A stretch of DNA of 64,000 nucleotides from Lachnocurva sp045579705 (GTDB lineage Bacteria > Bacillota > Clostridia > Lachnospirales > Lachnospiraceae). Position 1 is the stretch's first letter. Each line of letters opens with the position of its first letter. Below the pieces are notes generated by a model. The model saw nothing but the letters and a program-made list of their open reading frames with translations. It did no database searches and had not been told where the DNA came from. Below, one piece after another: positions 9,656-18,894 of this stretch. The position numbers and the translations under genes are program-made. The DNA lies in the NCBI GenBank assembly GCA_045579705.1, contig JAZNMP010000008.1, positions 1-64,000 of the forward strand. Reading direction: 5' to 3'.

Positions 9656-10423
9656 TTGAAGAATTCGATTTGCAAGATACATAATCTATCTGTTTCATAT
9701 GATGAAACAGTTTTAGGTGTTTTGAATTTAGACATCTACGAGGGTGAAATTCTATGCATAGTTGGAGAAAGTGGATCTGGAAAATCGACTCTTTTAAAAG
9801 CTATCACAGGAGTAGGTGATTTAAGAGTCGATGAAGGAGAAATCATCTTAAATGGCGTAGATGTTCTCGGATTAAAGGAAGGCGAGCGCTTAAGAATGCT
9901 TGGAACAGAAATAGGGTATGTTCAGCAGAATCCAGCGGGCGCTTTCAATCCAATCCGAAAGTTTGATAAGCAGTTCAGGGAGACATTTAAGAGCAATGGA
10001 CTCGAGATGGATTATGACAAAATAGGGAAAGTTTTTTCCGTACTCGGATTGCGAGATATCGATAAACTGCTGCGGAGTAGACCGTATGAGATGAGTGGTG
10101 GAATGAACCAGAGGATAGCGATAGCGGCCGCTTTGGTGTTGGAGCCAAAGATGCTGCTTTGCGATGAGATAACGAGTGCCTTGGATGTGTCTACCTCGAT
10201 GAAGGTTTGTAATGAGCTTAGGATGATAAATGAAACGTTGGGAACGACGATAGTTATGGTTACACACAGTATGGGAGTGGCGTCTATGCTGGCTGATCGT
10301 ATAGTAATCATGAAGGATGGAGAGATTGTAGAAGGAGGCACTAAAGCTGAGGTGCTATCTAATCCTGAGAGTGAGTATACTAAACAGTTGTTATGCGATG
10401 TGCCTAGGTTGATGGTGGATTGA
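9656..10423 (+). CDS. ABC transporter ATP-binding protein, DppD/NikD type
   Basis: Cytosolic ATPase subunit with Walker A GESGSGKST near residue 38, signature MSGGMNQR, Walker B MLLCDEITSALD and the switch histidine in VTHSMG. At 255 residues it is shorter than typical DppD because it lacks the C-terminal oligopeptide/Fe-S tail. The start is TTG, 2 bp after the previous stop, with GGAGA upstream. Confidence 0.92.
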   Translation: MKNSICKIHNLSVSYDETVLGVLNLDIYEGEILCIVGESGSGKSTLLKAITGVGDLRVDEGEIILNGVDVLGLKEGERLRMLGTEIGYVQQNPAGAFNPIRKFDKQFRETFKSNGLEMDYDKIGKVFSVLGLRDIDKLLRSRPYEMSGGMNQRIAIAAALVLEPKMLLCDEITSALDVSTSMKVCNELRMINETLGTTIVMVTHSMGVASMLADRIVIMKDGEIVEGGTKAEVLSNPESEYTKQLLCDVPRLMVD

Positions 10424-10424
10424 G

Positions 10425-11186
10425 ATGGAAGTATTGTTAGAAGGCAGAAAGTTAACGAAGACTTTTAGACAACAGGATATCGAGACGAAAGCTGTCTGTG
10501 AGGTGGATTTCGCGTTAAATAAAGGTGAAATTCTGGGAATAGTTGGAGAGAGCGGCTCGGGAAAGAGTACCTTGATTAGACTGATTTCTGGAATGGAGAA
10601 AGTGGATTTTGGGAAGCTTTCGTATCGAGGAGAGGACTGTACCGGCGATTCTCCTAGAGTTATGGGGCAGAGACTGCAGGTCATATTTCAGGACGCAAAG
10701 AGTTCGTTTGATCCGAGAAAGAATATGCTTTTTTCAATCATGGAAGCGGGGCATGGTAATGTCGGTAAAGCAGAAATTCTAAAGCTGGTTGAAGCTGTCG
10801 GTTTACAGGAGAAATACCTGTATCGTAAACCAGGAGAACTGTCAGGAGGCCAATGTCAGCGTATGGCTATCGCTCGAGCTCTTTATAGTGGAGTGGATAT
10901 CTTGCTTTGTGATGAGATAACCAGTGCGCTCGACGTATCGGTTCAGGCGCAGGTCATCCGTTTGCTGTATGAGATAAAGGAGACTAGGGACCTGTCGATC
11001 ATCTTTGTTACGCATGACATCGCGTTGATTAGTATGATTTCAGAACGTGTGATGGTTATGAAAGATGGCAGGGTGATAGAGTCAGGGATGACGCAGGAAG
11101 TTCTGAGACACCCACAGGAAGAGTATACTAAGATACTTATAGAATCGGCGAAACAACAGAGTTTCACTGGAGTTAAAGAGGATTAG
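10425..11186 (+). CDS. ABC transporter ATP-binding protein, DppF/NikE type
   Basis: Second ATPase subunit. Walker A is GESGSGKST, the Q-loop is VIFQDAKSSFDPRKN, the signature is LSGGQCQR, Walker B is ILLCDEITSALD and the H-loop is VTHD. The SSFDPR sequence after the Q-loop is typical of DppF/NikE. It starts 1 bp after the previous gene. Its 253 residues again lack the long C-terminal extension. Confidence 0.92.
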   Translation: MEVLLEGRKLTKTFRQQDIETKAVCEVDFALNKGEILGIVGESGSGKSTLIRLISGMEKVDFGKLSYRGEDCTGDSPRVMGQRLQVIFQDAKSSFDPRKNMLFSIMEAGHGNVGKAEILKLVEAVGLQEKYLYRKPGELSGGQCQRMAIARALYSGVDILLCDEITSALDVSVQAQVIRLLYEIKETRDLSIIFVTHDIALISMISERVMVMKDGRVIESGMTQEVLRHPQEEYTKILIESAKQQSFTGVKED

Positions 11187-11190
11187 AAAT

Positions 11191-11976
11191 TTGAACAGGT
11201 TAGATGTATTAAGTCGAAGAAATTATGATTATTGGTTGAAGAGGGCAAAAACATATTCTGAGGTAAACCAGGACGAGCTGTCTGGAGTGCAGAGACAGAA
11301 TTGGTCACGCCTCTTGGATGAAGAAATCAGAAATCATTTCAATATAGAACCGTATGAGAGAAACCAGCTTAAGATACTGGATATCGGAGCTGGTCCGGGA
11401 TTTATATCTATCATTCTGTCGAAATTAGGATATAATGTAACGGCTGCGGATTTTTCACAGGCTATGTTAGACGAAGCTATGGCAAATGCACATCATGAAG
11501 GCGAGCACATTTCCTTTCAGCAGGAGAATGCATTAGATTTGTCTTTTGATGACGCTGAGTTTGACGTTGTACTTTCGAGAAATCTGACCTGGAACCTTTC
11601 TGATCCGAAGACTGCATATAGCGAGTGGATTAGAGTTTTAAAACAGGATGGTTGTATGATGGTCTTTGACGCAAATTGGTATGCGTATTTAGAAGATGAT
11701 GATAGCCGTAAACTCTATGAACTCGACAGGGAGAAATCAAAGGCTCACGGACAAGGTGATTACAATATCGGTGAGAACTTCGATGTTATGGAAGATATCG
11801 CGCGGGTATTGCCGCTGACAGGAGCGAATCGTCCGGCGTGGGATGAGGCAGTGCTTATGGATTTGGATGTTAAGAATATAGAACTGGTAGAGGATATAGG
11901 CAGTCAGGTTTATTCGGAAAAAGAGCGTGTAAACTATGCGTCTACCCCTATGTTTATGATAAAGGTTAGAAAATAA
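11191..11976 (+). CDS. Class I SAM-dependent methyltransferase A of the transporter operon
   Basis: A Rossmann-fold methyltransferase (261 residues). Motif I is LDIGAGPGFISIIL near residue 65, the acidic end of strand 2 is ADFS, and the post-I region VLSRNLTWNL and RVLK are clear. The FDANWY segment after motif III is shared with relatives found beside peptide/nickel transporters. It starts with TTG 4 bp after the ATPase gene and is translationally coupled to a paralogue. The substrate is unknown. Location suggests it modifies the imported compound, or a chelator that is imported. Confidence 0.85.
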   Translation: MNRLDVLSRRNYDYWLKRAKTYSEVNQDELSGVQRQNWSRLLDEEIRNHFNIEPYERNQLKILDIGAGPGFISIILSKLGYNVTAADFSQAMLDEAMANAHHEGEHISFQQENALDLSFDDAEFDVVLSRNLTWNLSDPKTAYSEWIRVLKQDGCMMVFDANWYAYLEDDDSRKLYELDREKSKAHGQGDYNIGENFDVMEDIARVLPLTGANRPAWDEAVLMDLDVKNIELVEDIGSQVYSEKERVNYASTPMFMIKVRK

Positions 11977-12758
11977 TGAGTGAAATTAGGGAAATCCGTT
12001 TTGAGGATGAGAATTCAAATATAAAAGAATGCGTTGAGGAGTACTGGACAGAAAGGGCTGACAGCTTTTTTCTGCAGAAGAAACATGAGATAGAACATCC
12101 TAAATTCGAGAGGTGGACTGAGGAAATACTAAGTGTTATACCGTCTACTTTAGCTAGAATAAAAGCAGGAGATAAAGTATCGGTACTGGATGTAGGCTGT
12201 GGCGCCGGTTTCTTTGAGGTGATGCTTGGAAGGCATGGATTCGATGTGATGGGTATAGACTTAACCCCAAGGATGATTAGGCATGCTGACGAGATGATTA
12301 GTCATTTTAATGTAGAAGGTAAAGCGAAGGCTTGCGTGATGGATGCAGAACAGCTGGAGTTTGAAGATAAAACTTTTGATATTGTAATCAGTAGAAATCT
12401 GACATGGACTCTTCCGCATCCGATACAGGCATATGATGAATGGAAGCGTGTACTAAAGCCTGGAGGCGTACTTATCAATCTAGATGCTGAGTATGCAAAG
12501 GGTGCTCATAAGTTTAATCAGAGCGAAAATATCGCACACAAAGAGTTAAGCTCTGATATGAATGAAAAATGCCATAAGATTTATCATATGTTATCCATTT
12601 CAAATCTGGAACGACCTGAGTGGGATGAAGGAGTTTTAAAAGAATTAGGGTTCTGTGATGTGAATTGTGATACCGATTTTGGAAATAGATTATACGCTGA
12701 AAGAGATGAATTCTACATGCCGGATCGTATGTTTAAGATAGTTGCGACGAAGAATTGA
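11976..12758 (+). CDS. Class I SAM-dependent methyltransferase B of the transporter operon
   Basis: A paralogue of the preceding gene (260 residues). It shows VLDVGCGAGFFEVML (motif I), GIDLTP, and VISRNLTWTL with AYDEWKRVLKPGG. The start ATG shares its A with the previous stop (TAATG). It lacks the FDANWY motif and has INLDAEYAKG instead, so substrate preference may differ. The two enzymes may act in series or as a heterodimer, which is inference. Confidence 0.85.
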   Translation: MSEIREIRFEDENSNIKECVEEYWTERADSFFLQKKHEIEHPKFERWTEEILSVIPSTLARIKAGDKVSVLDVGCGAGFFEVMLGRHGFDVMGIDLTPRMIRHADEMISHFNVEGKAKACVMDAEQLEFEDKTFDIVISRNLTWTLPHPIQAYDEWKRVLKPGGVLINLDAEYAKGAHKFNQSENIAHKELSSDMNEKCHKIYHMLSISNLERPEWDEGVLKELGFCDVNCDTDFGNRLYAERDEFYMPDRMFKIVATKN

Positions 12759-12779
12759 AAATATAAAATACATCTATGT

Positions 12780-12808
12780 TTGTAAATGGTATTTCTTTGT
12801 GCTATTCT
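12780..12808 (+). promoter_or_regulatory. Probable promoter of the rhodanese-PP-loop gene
   Basis: TTGTAA at 12780-12785 and TATTCT at 12803-12808 are 17 bp apart, with a TG dinucleotide extending the -10. Confidence 0.45.
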
Positions 12809-12868
12809 AATTACGTTTTTTTGAGGTGTGATTTTAGATTCTTCTATAGATAATAGGGGTGAGGATAG

Positions 12869-14035
12869 ATGTACGAAATATCATATGATGAATTTCTCAA
12901 GTTAGAACAGGACTCATATGTCCTTGTGGATACCAGAGATTCTGGTGCTACGAAGTATGGAATGATGCCAGGCGCGATAAATATTCCACACGAGCTGTTT
13001 GGGTCGGATTTAGAAAAAGTTATTCCACAGATGGATAAGGATAAAAAGATTATCCTGTATTGTTCTATGGGAAAATTGTCCCTGGATGATGCGGAGACAC
13101 TTCAGGAAAATGGATATGATGCATATAGTCTTAAAGGTGGTTATGGAAGCTTCCTGCGTTCTGAGATTAGAAGTGTCCTCAGCGAAGAGGATGAAGAACT
13201 TAAAGCAAAGACCGCTGAAATAGAACAGAGCATCAGGAAAAAGTTTCATAAGAAGCTTTTTTCGCCGTTTGCAAAAGCATGTAAGAATTATGAGCTTATT
13301 AAAGATGGTGATCATATTTGTGTTTGCATTTCCGGTGGTAAAGATTCTATGCTTATGGCGAAGCTCTTCCAGGAAATTCAGAGACATAGACAGGTTGAGT
13401 TTAAACTTACATTTCTCGTTATGGATCCCGGATATAGTGAAGTTAACAGGAAACTTATCGAAAGCAATGCAAAGTTGCTTGATATACCCGTTGTTTTTTA
13501 CGAGAGTGATATCTTTGATACTGTAGATACAGTTGATAAGAATCCTTGCTATCTGTGCGCGAGAATGCGTCGAGGTCATCTATATGCGAAGGCGAAGGAA
13601 CTTGGATGTAACAAGATCGCACTAGGACATCATTATGATGATGTTATAGAGACTATCCTTATGGGAATGTTATACGGCGGCCAGGTTCAGACGATGATGC
13701 CAAAACTGCATTCTACGAACTTCGAAGGTATGGAATTGATTCGCCCGATGTATCTCATTCGTCAGGATGACATTATCGCATGGCAGAGATATCATGGCCT
13801 TCACTTCCTACAGTGCGCATGCCATTTTACACAGACTTGTGATAGTTGCGCGGTGGATGGAACGAGTGAGTCGAAACGTCTCGAAACTAGAATGCTTATT
13901 AAGGAATTAAAACAGACGAATCCTTATGTCGAAGCAAATATTTTTAAGAGCGTGGAGAATGTTAATCTCGCTACAGTCATTGCTTATAAAGATAATGGTG
14001 TTAAACACCACTTTTTGGATGAATATGATAATTGA
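12869..14035 (+). CDS. Rhodanese-TtcA-like tRNA thiolation fusion protein
   Basis: Two modules in 388 residues. Residues 1-105 are a rhodanese domain with active-site Cys in IILYCSMGK, which would carry a persulfide. Residues about 125-370 are a PP-loop ATPase of the TtcA/TtuA type with SGGKDSM (ATP pyrophosphatase loop), CYLCARMRRG (CxxC) and a later Cys-rich segment CACHF...CDSC that could bind Fe-S or zinc. The likely role is 2-thiolation of a tRNA base, with sulfur passed within one chain. The ATG follows GGGGTGAGG. The target nucleotide is not determinable here. Confidence 0.82.
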   Translation: MYEISYDEFLKLEQDSYVLVDTRDSGATKYGMMPGAINIPHELFGSDLEKVIPQMDKDKKIILYCSMGKLSLDDAETLQENGYDAYSLKGGYGSFLRSEIRSVLSEEDEELKAKTAEIEQSIRKKFHKKLFSPFAKACKNYELIKDGDHICVCISGGKDSMLMAKLFQEIQRHRQVEFKLTFLVMDPGYSEVNRKLIESNAKLLDIPVVFYESDIFDTVDTVDKNPCYLCARMRRGHLYAKAKELGCNKIALGHHYDDVIETILMGMLYGGQVQTMMPKLHSTNFEGMELIRPMYLIRQDDIIAWQRYHGLHFLQCACHFTQTCDSCAVDGTSESKRLETRMLIKELKQTNPYVEANIFKSVENVNLATVIAYKDNGVKHHFLDEYDN

Positions 14036-14042
14036 TATTTTG

Positions 14043-14079
14043 TTCCTCTTATCGATACTAGATAAGAGGAATTTTTTTT
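14043..14079 (+). terminator. Rho-independent terminator
   Basis: A perfect 11-bp stem TTCCTCTTATC / GATAAGAGGAA with a 7-nt loop, followed by eight T. Confidence 0.93.
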
Positions 14080-14201
14080 ATAAAATATACAAAAATGATT
14101 ATGTAAAAAAAGAATATCATATGATATATATGATGTTGAAGTAACTATATTTGAATTTATAGAATAGAAGTTTTTGTTACGGTAACTAGATAGGTGGAAA
14201 T

Positions 14202-14531
14202 ATGAAAAAGAATTTCCTTTATTGTTTGGGGTTGTTGATAACATTGGCTGATTTTGAAATTAAGGTATTATTAGATAACCCTTATGTGAGTTATAAAGCA
14301 TATTATATTGTAGAAATATATAATATTGCTTTTTACATTGGCGTAGGATTTCTGCTGTTTGCTATATGTAATGTGAAGGAATCTGATAGATTATTGAATC
14401 TATTTATATGGAGCATAATATTAGTTTTGTTTGAAACTATATTTATTATTCTATTCAAGAAAGTTGCAGTTATTCCTCTGCTTCTGGTTGGAGTTGGTTT
14501 AGGTAGGATTATAAAAGGAATAAAAAAATAG
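14202..14531 (+). CDS. Small multi-TM membrane protein of unknown function
   Basis: A 109-residue hydrophobic protein with three or four predicted TM helices and a basic C-terminus (RIIKGIKK). The ATG follows AGGTGG. It is AT-richer than its neighbours. It is convergent with the broken double-HTH regulator gene. I do not recognise the family. It may belong to the same accessory insertion as that regulator. Confidence 0.6.
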   Translation: MKKNFLYCLGLLITLADFEIKVLLDNPYVSYKAYYIVEIYNIAFYIGVGFLLFAICNVKESDRLLNLFIWSIILVLFETIFIILFKKVAVIPLLLVGVGLGRIIKGIKK

Positions 14532-14573
14532 TTTTTTCAGAATAACTGGTCAAGAAGTATTTAGCTTGACCAG

Positions 14574-15907
14574 TTATTCTATGAAGTGATTTCGAATAAT
14601 ACTTATTGTGAAATCTTTAGCTTTTGTGTAAGTGGCGGAGAAAGGATTATATTTGTAAAATGATATAAGTTCATTCAAATACAATTTACCGGTCTTATAG
14701 TCTCCCTCAAGCAGATAGGATAACGCTAATAGGTTTAGAATCTCAAGTTCGTTTTTGGTTAGTTTTAAAATGTGTATTTTAGAAGGCTCGAAATCGCTGT
14801 AGGTTAAATGAATAGCTTCTAGTAATTTGGCTTTATTGGGATGTGAGTCAATCTGGTTTGCTTCAGTCAGTAGTCTAAATTGTTCTATGATAGCATATTC
14901 TTTTTTATTGTAGAATTCCTTTATGTTGCTTTTTAAGCTGTTAGCGTATATATTTTTTCCTCTGTAATAATTTTCACGTATATTATAAAGGTTAGCTTCA
15001 GGACGACTTCCCCAATTTGTAAAAATAGAATCAAAATATCCTAATCTTTCTAGTAGTGATTCTTGTATTATGAGTGGTAATTTGATTTTTCCGGTCTCGT
15101 ATCTTGAAAGATCGGAGCATTTACAAAGACCATGGGATAAGGTCTTTTGGGTTATGTTTTGTTCTTTTCTAGTTATCCTAATGATATCATAGATGTGTAT
15201 TTGCGTATCTTTGGGCGGAGTAATAGTGCTATTAGGTGGACTAATTAGCATTGCATTTTGCTTGAGCTTGAGCAATTCGTTGAAAAGTTTATTTTCGATA
15301 TTACTATTTATAGGTTCTGGTGTTATAGATAAAAGCTGCCTTAATGAATTTCTTTCGTAATCAGATAATATAGACTGATTAGAAAATGAGTCTATAGGTA
15401 TATTTGCTGAATAATAGTATAATATTTCCTGGTCGAGTATAGATGTAAAGGAGAATGTATTAATATATTTACTTTTAGCGGGGGGATTTAGAGCTTTCTT
15501 TAGAATGCTTTTGTCGTTTTTGTTTATAATACTGTATTTGAGTAAAGTAATATATGAAAGAAAAATCCAGCATTTAAATTCAAATAGGGTAAAATAACCA
15601 TTTAAAATAAGTTGATTAAGCTCATGAGCGATATTATAATTGTTTTTTTCATAACGCGATAATGCAAAGAGCGGAGAGCTAAATATGTGTTTAGGTGAGC
15701 GTAATTAACAAAAACTGGAGATAAAGATTCATTAAATCCTGCTCGATTACATATTGCGTTAAATAAATCAGATTTTGGGACGGTGTGTCCGTTTTCGATT
15801 TTACTTATAACCTGAGGCGAGCAAAGAAGGTCGCAGAATTCTTCCTGTGTTTGATTGGTATTTTTTCGTATAAATTTGATTAATGCTGATGCGTCTTTAA
15901 TTCCCAT
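14574..15907 (-). pseudogene. Frameshifted double-HTH transcriptional regulator
   Basis: One gene split by a -1 frameshift. The first frame (15907 to 15602) gives an XRE helix-turn-helix, NQTQEEFCDLLCSPQVISKI, then runs off at a stop. The second frame is open from about 15704 to 14574 and continues the same protein (FALSRYEKNNYNIAHELN...), a TPR-like helical region, then a second XRE domain (ITQKTLSHGLCKCSDLSRYE) and more helical repeats. Adding one T to the T3 run near 15684 would restore a protein of about 444 residues. This resembles Rgg/TPR-type cytoplasmic regulators. Either a recent mutation or a sequence error explains the break. Confidence 0.75.
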
Positions 15908-16071
15908 TTTTTAACTTTCTAAATAATAATCTCATTAGATAGCATAGGTGAAAGGCATCTAGATGAAAAATCGTGTAAAAGCCTGTTTTTATTATTGGAT
16001 ATTCTTTCATAATAAATATACATATTTTGAGTTTAAATATAAAGGGAAAAAGGAAAAAAAGAAAAAATAAT

Positions 16072-16131
16072 TTGACGTATCAAAGATTTGTGATATAATC
16101 ATTTCTAGTGCAATGAAATTTTCGGTCATTG
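16072..16131 (+). promoter_or_regulatory. rpsU promoter and leader hairpin
   Basis: TTGACG at 16072-16077 and TATAAT at 16094-16099 are 16 bp apart, with an extended TG. Just downstream CAATGA (16111-16116) can pair with TCATTG (16126-16131), and GTGC with GCAC around it, giving a leader hairpin before the strong GGAGGGAGG ribosome site. The leader could regulate S21 synthesis, but no known motif is recognised. Confidence 0.7.
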
Positions 16132-16174
16132 AATCAGCACAATACGCAACCGGAGGGAGGTTTAGTTAGAGCAT

Positions 16175-16351
16175 ATGGCAACTGTTATAGTTAAAGAGAA
16201 TGAATCTCTGGACAGTGCGTTACGCAGATTCAAGAGAAGCTGTGCTAAGGCAGGCATTCAGCAGGAAATTCGCAAGAGAGAGCATTATGAAAAGCCTTCT
16301 GTTAAGCGTAAGAAGAAGTCTGAAGCTGCACGTAAGCGCAAGTTCAAGTAA
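16175..16351 (+). CDS. rpsU: Small ribosomal subunit protein bS21
   Basis: A 58-residue basic protein of the 30S subunit that helps initiation on mRNA. The sequence begins MATVIVKENESLDSALRRFK, the diagnostic S21 N-terminus, and ends with a Lys/Arg-rich tail. The ribosome site GGAGGGAGG is 15 nt or more upstream of the ATG. A promoter lies upstream and a terminator follows, so it is monocistronic. Confidence 0.96.
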   Translation: MATVIVKENESLDSALRRFKRSCAKAGIQQEIRKREHYEKPSVKRKKKSEAARKRKFK

Positions 16352-16361
16352 GAAATTTAAG

Positions 16362-16388
16362 GCCTCTGCTTTGGCAGAGGCTTTTTTT
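16362..16388 (+). terminator. Rho-independent terminator of rpsU
   Basis: GCCTCTGC / GCAGAGGC stem with a TTTG loop, followed by seven T. Confidence 0.95.
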
Positions 16389-16447
16389 CTGTCATAATAT
16401 GTTTTAGAATAAACTTGTAATGATATATGCACGAAGGGGGTATTGTT

Positions 16448-16981
16448 ATGAATAATACTAAAAATGGGGTTTTAAAGAAAACATTATTAACATGTTTTAT
16501 GATGCTTTGTGTTTTAAGTCTTACAAGTTGTAATTTCTTCTGGTCTAAGTTGACATTTAGAACCTTTGCGCAGGCTATGCGTGGAAATAATATGACGATA
16601 GTAGAACGGGATATGCATGGAAGTAAGAAATCAATTCCGCCAGAATGGAAGCCACTGGGAATAACAGCTTGGAAAGTTGGAGGCAGTAAGGATGCTGATA
16701 ATTCACTTTCGATGCAGTATCTCGAATTTGATTCTGAAGAGAATTGTGTAAAATTCTTTAATGACCAGTCTTCTTATTTCGGAAAAGCTGCTGGAGCAGG
16801 TGGAACTCGTTCAGGAAATGCATATTGTACATCTGGAAGTGGATTTTACTATTATATATGTTATGTAGGGAAGAAACTGGTTATAGGAACTTGTCAGACT
16901 AAGGATATCGAAAATATTTATACAGCTATAAAAAAGATGCCACAGGTCACAAAGATAGATGAACGTGGCGCATTGAAGTAA
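16448..16981 (+). CDS. Putative lipoprotein of unknown function
   Basis: A 177-residue secreted protein with a signal peptide and lipobox LSLTSC, so it is likely anchored outside the cell membrane. The rest is a compact domain rich in aromatic and glycine residues (GSGFYYYICYVGKKLVIGTC), with two Cys. I chose the ATG at 16448 because AAGGGGG lies 8 nt upstream; an earlier in-frame ATG at 16427 precedes that site. It lies 15 bp before prfC and may be co-transcribed. No family recognised. Confidence 0.7.
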   Translation: MNNTKNGVLKKTLLTCFMMLCVLSLTSCNFFWSKLTFRTFAQAMRGNNMTIVERDMHGSKKSIPPEWKPLGITAWKVGGSKDADNSLSMQYLEFDSEENCVKFFNDQSSYFGKAAGAGGTRSGNAYCTSGSGFYYYICYVGKKLVIGTCQTKDIENIYTAIKKMPQVTKIDERGALK

Positions 16982-16996
16982 TACTTGGAGGAAATT

Positions 16997-18592
16997 TTGA
17001 AGTCATCAGTTGTTAGAAAAGAAATAGAGAAGAGAAGAACATTTGCGATTATTTCTCACCCGGATGCTGGTAAGACTACACTTACTGAGAAATTCCTGCT
17101 ATACGGTGGTCAGATTAATGAGGCGGGATCAGTAAAAGGAAAAGCTACAGCGAAACATGCTGTTTCTGATTGGATGGAAATCGAGAAGCAGAGAGGTATC
17201 TCTGTAACTTCATCAGTTCTTCAGTTTAACTATGGTGGAATGTGTATTAATCTGTTGGATACACCGGGACATCAGGACTTCTCAGAAGATACTTATAGAA
17301 CTCTTATGGCTGCGGATTCCGCAGTAATGGTTATCGATGGAGCAAAGGGAGTAGAACCTCAGACACGTAAGCTATTTAAAGTATGTGTAATGCGACACAT
17401 TCCTATCTTCACATTCATCAATAAGATGGATAGAGATGCCATGGATACATTCGAGCTTATGGATGATATCGAGAAAGAACTGGGAATTGCTACATGTCCT
17501 ATTAACTGGCCTATCGGGTCCGGAAAGCAGTTTAAAGGAGTATTTGATAGAAAATCAGAAAATGTACTTCTTTTTTCAGATACAAAGAAAGGTACAAAAG
17601 AAGGAATCGAAGAGGAGATTTCTATTAAGGATGCGGATCTACGCGAAAAAATCGGCGAAGAGATGCTATCTACACTAGATGAGGAAATCGAACTGTTAGA
17701 TGGAGCAGCTCTTCCTCTCGATATGGAGATGGTAAAGCGTGGCGAGCAGACTCCGGTATTCTTTGGATCAGCGCTCACAAACTTTGGTGTGGAGACATTC
17801 CTGAAGCATTTCTTAAAGATGACTTCAACACCGCTTCCTAGACATTCTGATCAGGGTGAAATTGATCCATTCTCAGATGATTTCTCTGCATTCGTATTCA
17901 AGATTCAGGCAAATATGAACAAGAATCACAGAGATAGAATTGCCTTTATGAGAATCTGTTCAGGACATTTTGATGCCGGTATGGAAGCACTTCATGTTCA
18001 GGGTGGAAAAAATGTGAGACTTTCACAGCCACAAACTATGATGGCGGACAGCAGACATATGATTTCAGAAGCATGTGCTGGAGACATCATCGGTATCTTC
18101 GATCCAGGTATTTACTCTATCGGTGATACTATTACTACTGCAAAAAATCCGTTCAAGTTTGATGGCATACCTACATTCGCGCCAGAACATTTTGCGAGAA
18201 TCCGTCAGGTAGATACTATGAAGCGTAAGCAGTTTACAAAAGGAATCATGCAGATTGCACAGGAAGGTGCAATTCAGATCTTCCAGGAGTATAACTCGGG
18301 ACTTGAAGAAGTAATCGTCGGAGTAGTAGGTGTACTTCAGTTTGATGTATTAAAATTTAGATTGAAATCCGAGTACAACGTAGACATCATTATGGAGAAT
18401 CTTCCATATGAGTATATTCGTTGGGTAGGAAATGAGAATATAGATATGAACTCTATTCAGGGTACTTCTGATATGAAGAAGGTTAAAGATATGAAGGACA
18501 GACCTCTTCTGCTTTGGGCAAATGAGTGGAGTATCAAGATGACTCAGGATAGAAATAAAGATTTGATTCTTGAGGAATTTGGTAAAGCGTAA
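16997..18592 (+). CDS. prfC: Peptide chain release factor 3
   Basis: A translational GTPase that removes RF1/RF2 from the ribosome after peptide release. G1 is SHPDAGKTT, the switch I region is EKQRGISVTSS, G3 is DTPGHQD and G4 is NKMDRD. The C-terminal RF3 domain is complete, giving 531 residues. I placed the start at the TTG at 16997, 5 nt after GGAGG. An earlier in-frame TTG at 16985 overlaps that ribosome site. Confidence 0.95.
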   Translation: MKSSVVRKEIEKRRTFAIISHPDAGKTTLTEKFLLYGGQINEAGSVKGKATAKHAVSDWMEIEKQRGISVTSSVLQFNYGGMCINLLDTPGHQDFSEDTYRTLMAADSAVMVIDGAKGVEPQTRKLFKVCVMRHIPIFTFINKMDRDAMDTFELMDDIEKELGIATCPINWPIGSGKQFKGVFDRKSENVLLFSDTKKGTKEGIEEEISIKDADLREKIGEEMLSTLDEEIELLDGAALPLDMEMVKRGEQTPVFFGSALTNFGVETFLKHFLKMTSTPLPRHSDQGEIDPFSDDFSAFVFKIQANMNKNHRDRIAFMRICSGHFDAGMEALHVQGGKNVRLSQPQTMMADSRHMISEACAGDIIGIFDPGIYSIGDTITTAKNPFKFDGIPTFAPEHFARIRQVDTMKRKQFTKGIMQIAQEGAIQIFQEYNSGLEEVIVGVVGVLQFDVLKFRLKSEYNVDIIMENLPYEYIRWVGNENIDMNSIQGTSDMKKVKDMKDRPLLLWANEWSIKMTQDRNKDLILEEFGKA

Positions 18593-18603
18593 TACAAAAC
18601 AGA

Positions 18604-18631
18604 CCTCAAAGCCTTGGCTTTGAGGTTTTTT
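18604..18631 (+). terminator. Rho-independent terminator of prfC
   Basis: CCTCAAAGCC / GGCTTTGAGG stem followed by six T. Confidence 0.93.
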
Positions 18632-18804
18632 GATGGCTGTACTGTTTTGGGGACAGGCAAATGATTTATACTATATTTCAGAAAGCGAAAAATATCAACT
18701 TTTCCACAATTTTTGGCTTTCCTAAAAATTTATAATACTTTAGGATTTGTTCGTTGTTTGTTTGTGAGCGATTTAATACAATCGTAATGGTGGAATTAAA
18801 GTAT

Positions 18805-18818
18805 CGAACATTTTTTCG
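18805..18818 (+). promoter_or_regulatory. Possible second LexA site, degenerate
   Basis: CGAACATTTTTTCG fits the Gram-positive LexA box CGAAC-N4-GTTCG with one mismatch in the right arm. It lies 9 bp upstream of the recA -35. Confidence 0.4.
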
Positions 18819-18826
18819 ATTTTCTA

Positions 18827-18855
18827 TTGACAGTGATATATAAATAAACTATTAT
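18827..18855 (+). promoter_or_regulatory. recA promoter
   Basis: TTGACA at 18827-18832 and TATTAT at 18850-18855 are 17 bp apart. Confidence 0.85.
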
Positions 18856-18866
18856 GTTATTAGATT

Positions 18867-18880
18867 CGAACAGGCGTTCG
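18867..18880 (+). promoter_or_regulatory. LexA (SOS) operator of recA
   Basis: CGAACAGGCGTTCG is a perfect match to the CGAAC-N4-GTTCG box of Bacillota LexA. It lies about 12 bp downstream of the -10, where a bound repressor would block initiation. Confidence 0.9.
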
Positions 18881-18894
18881 CACGGGAGGAAATT

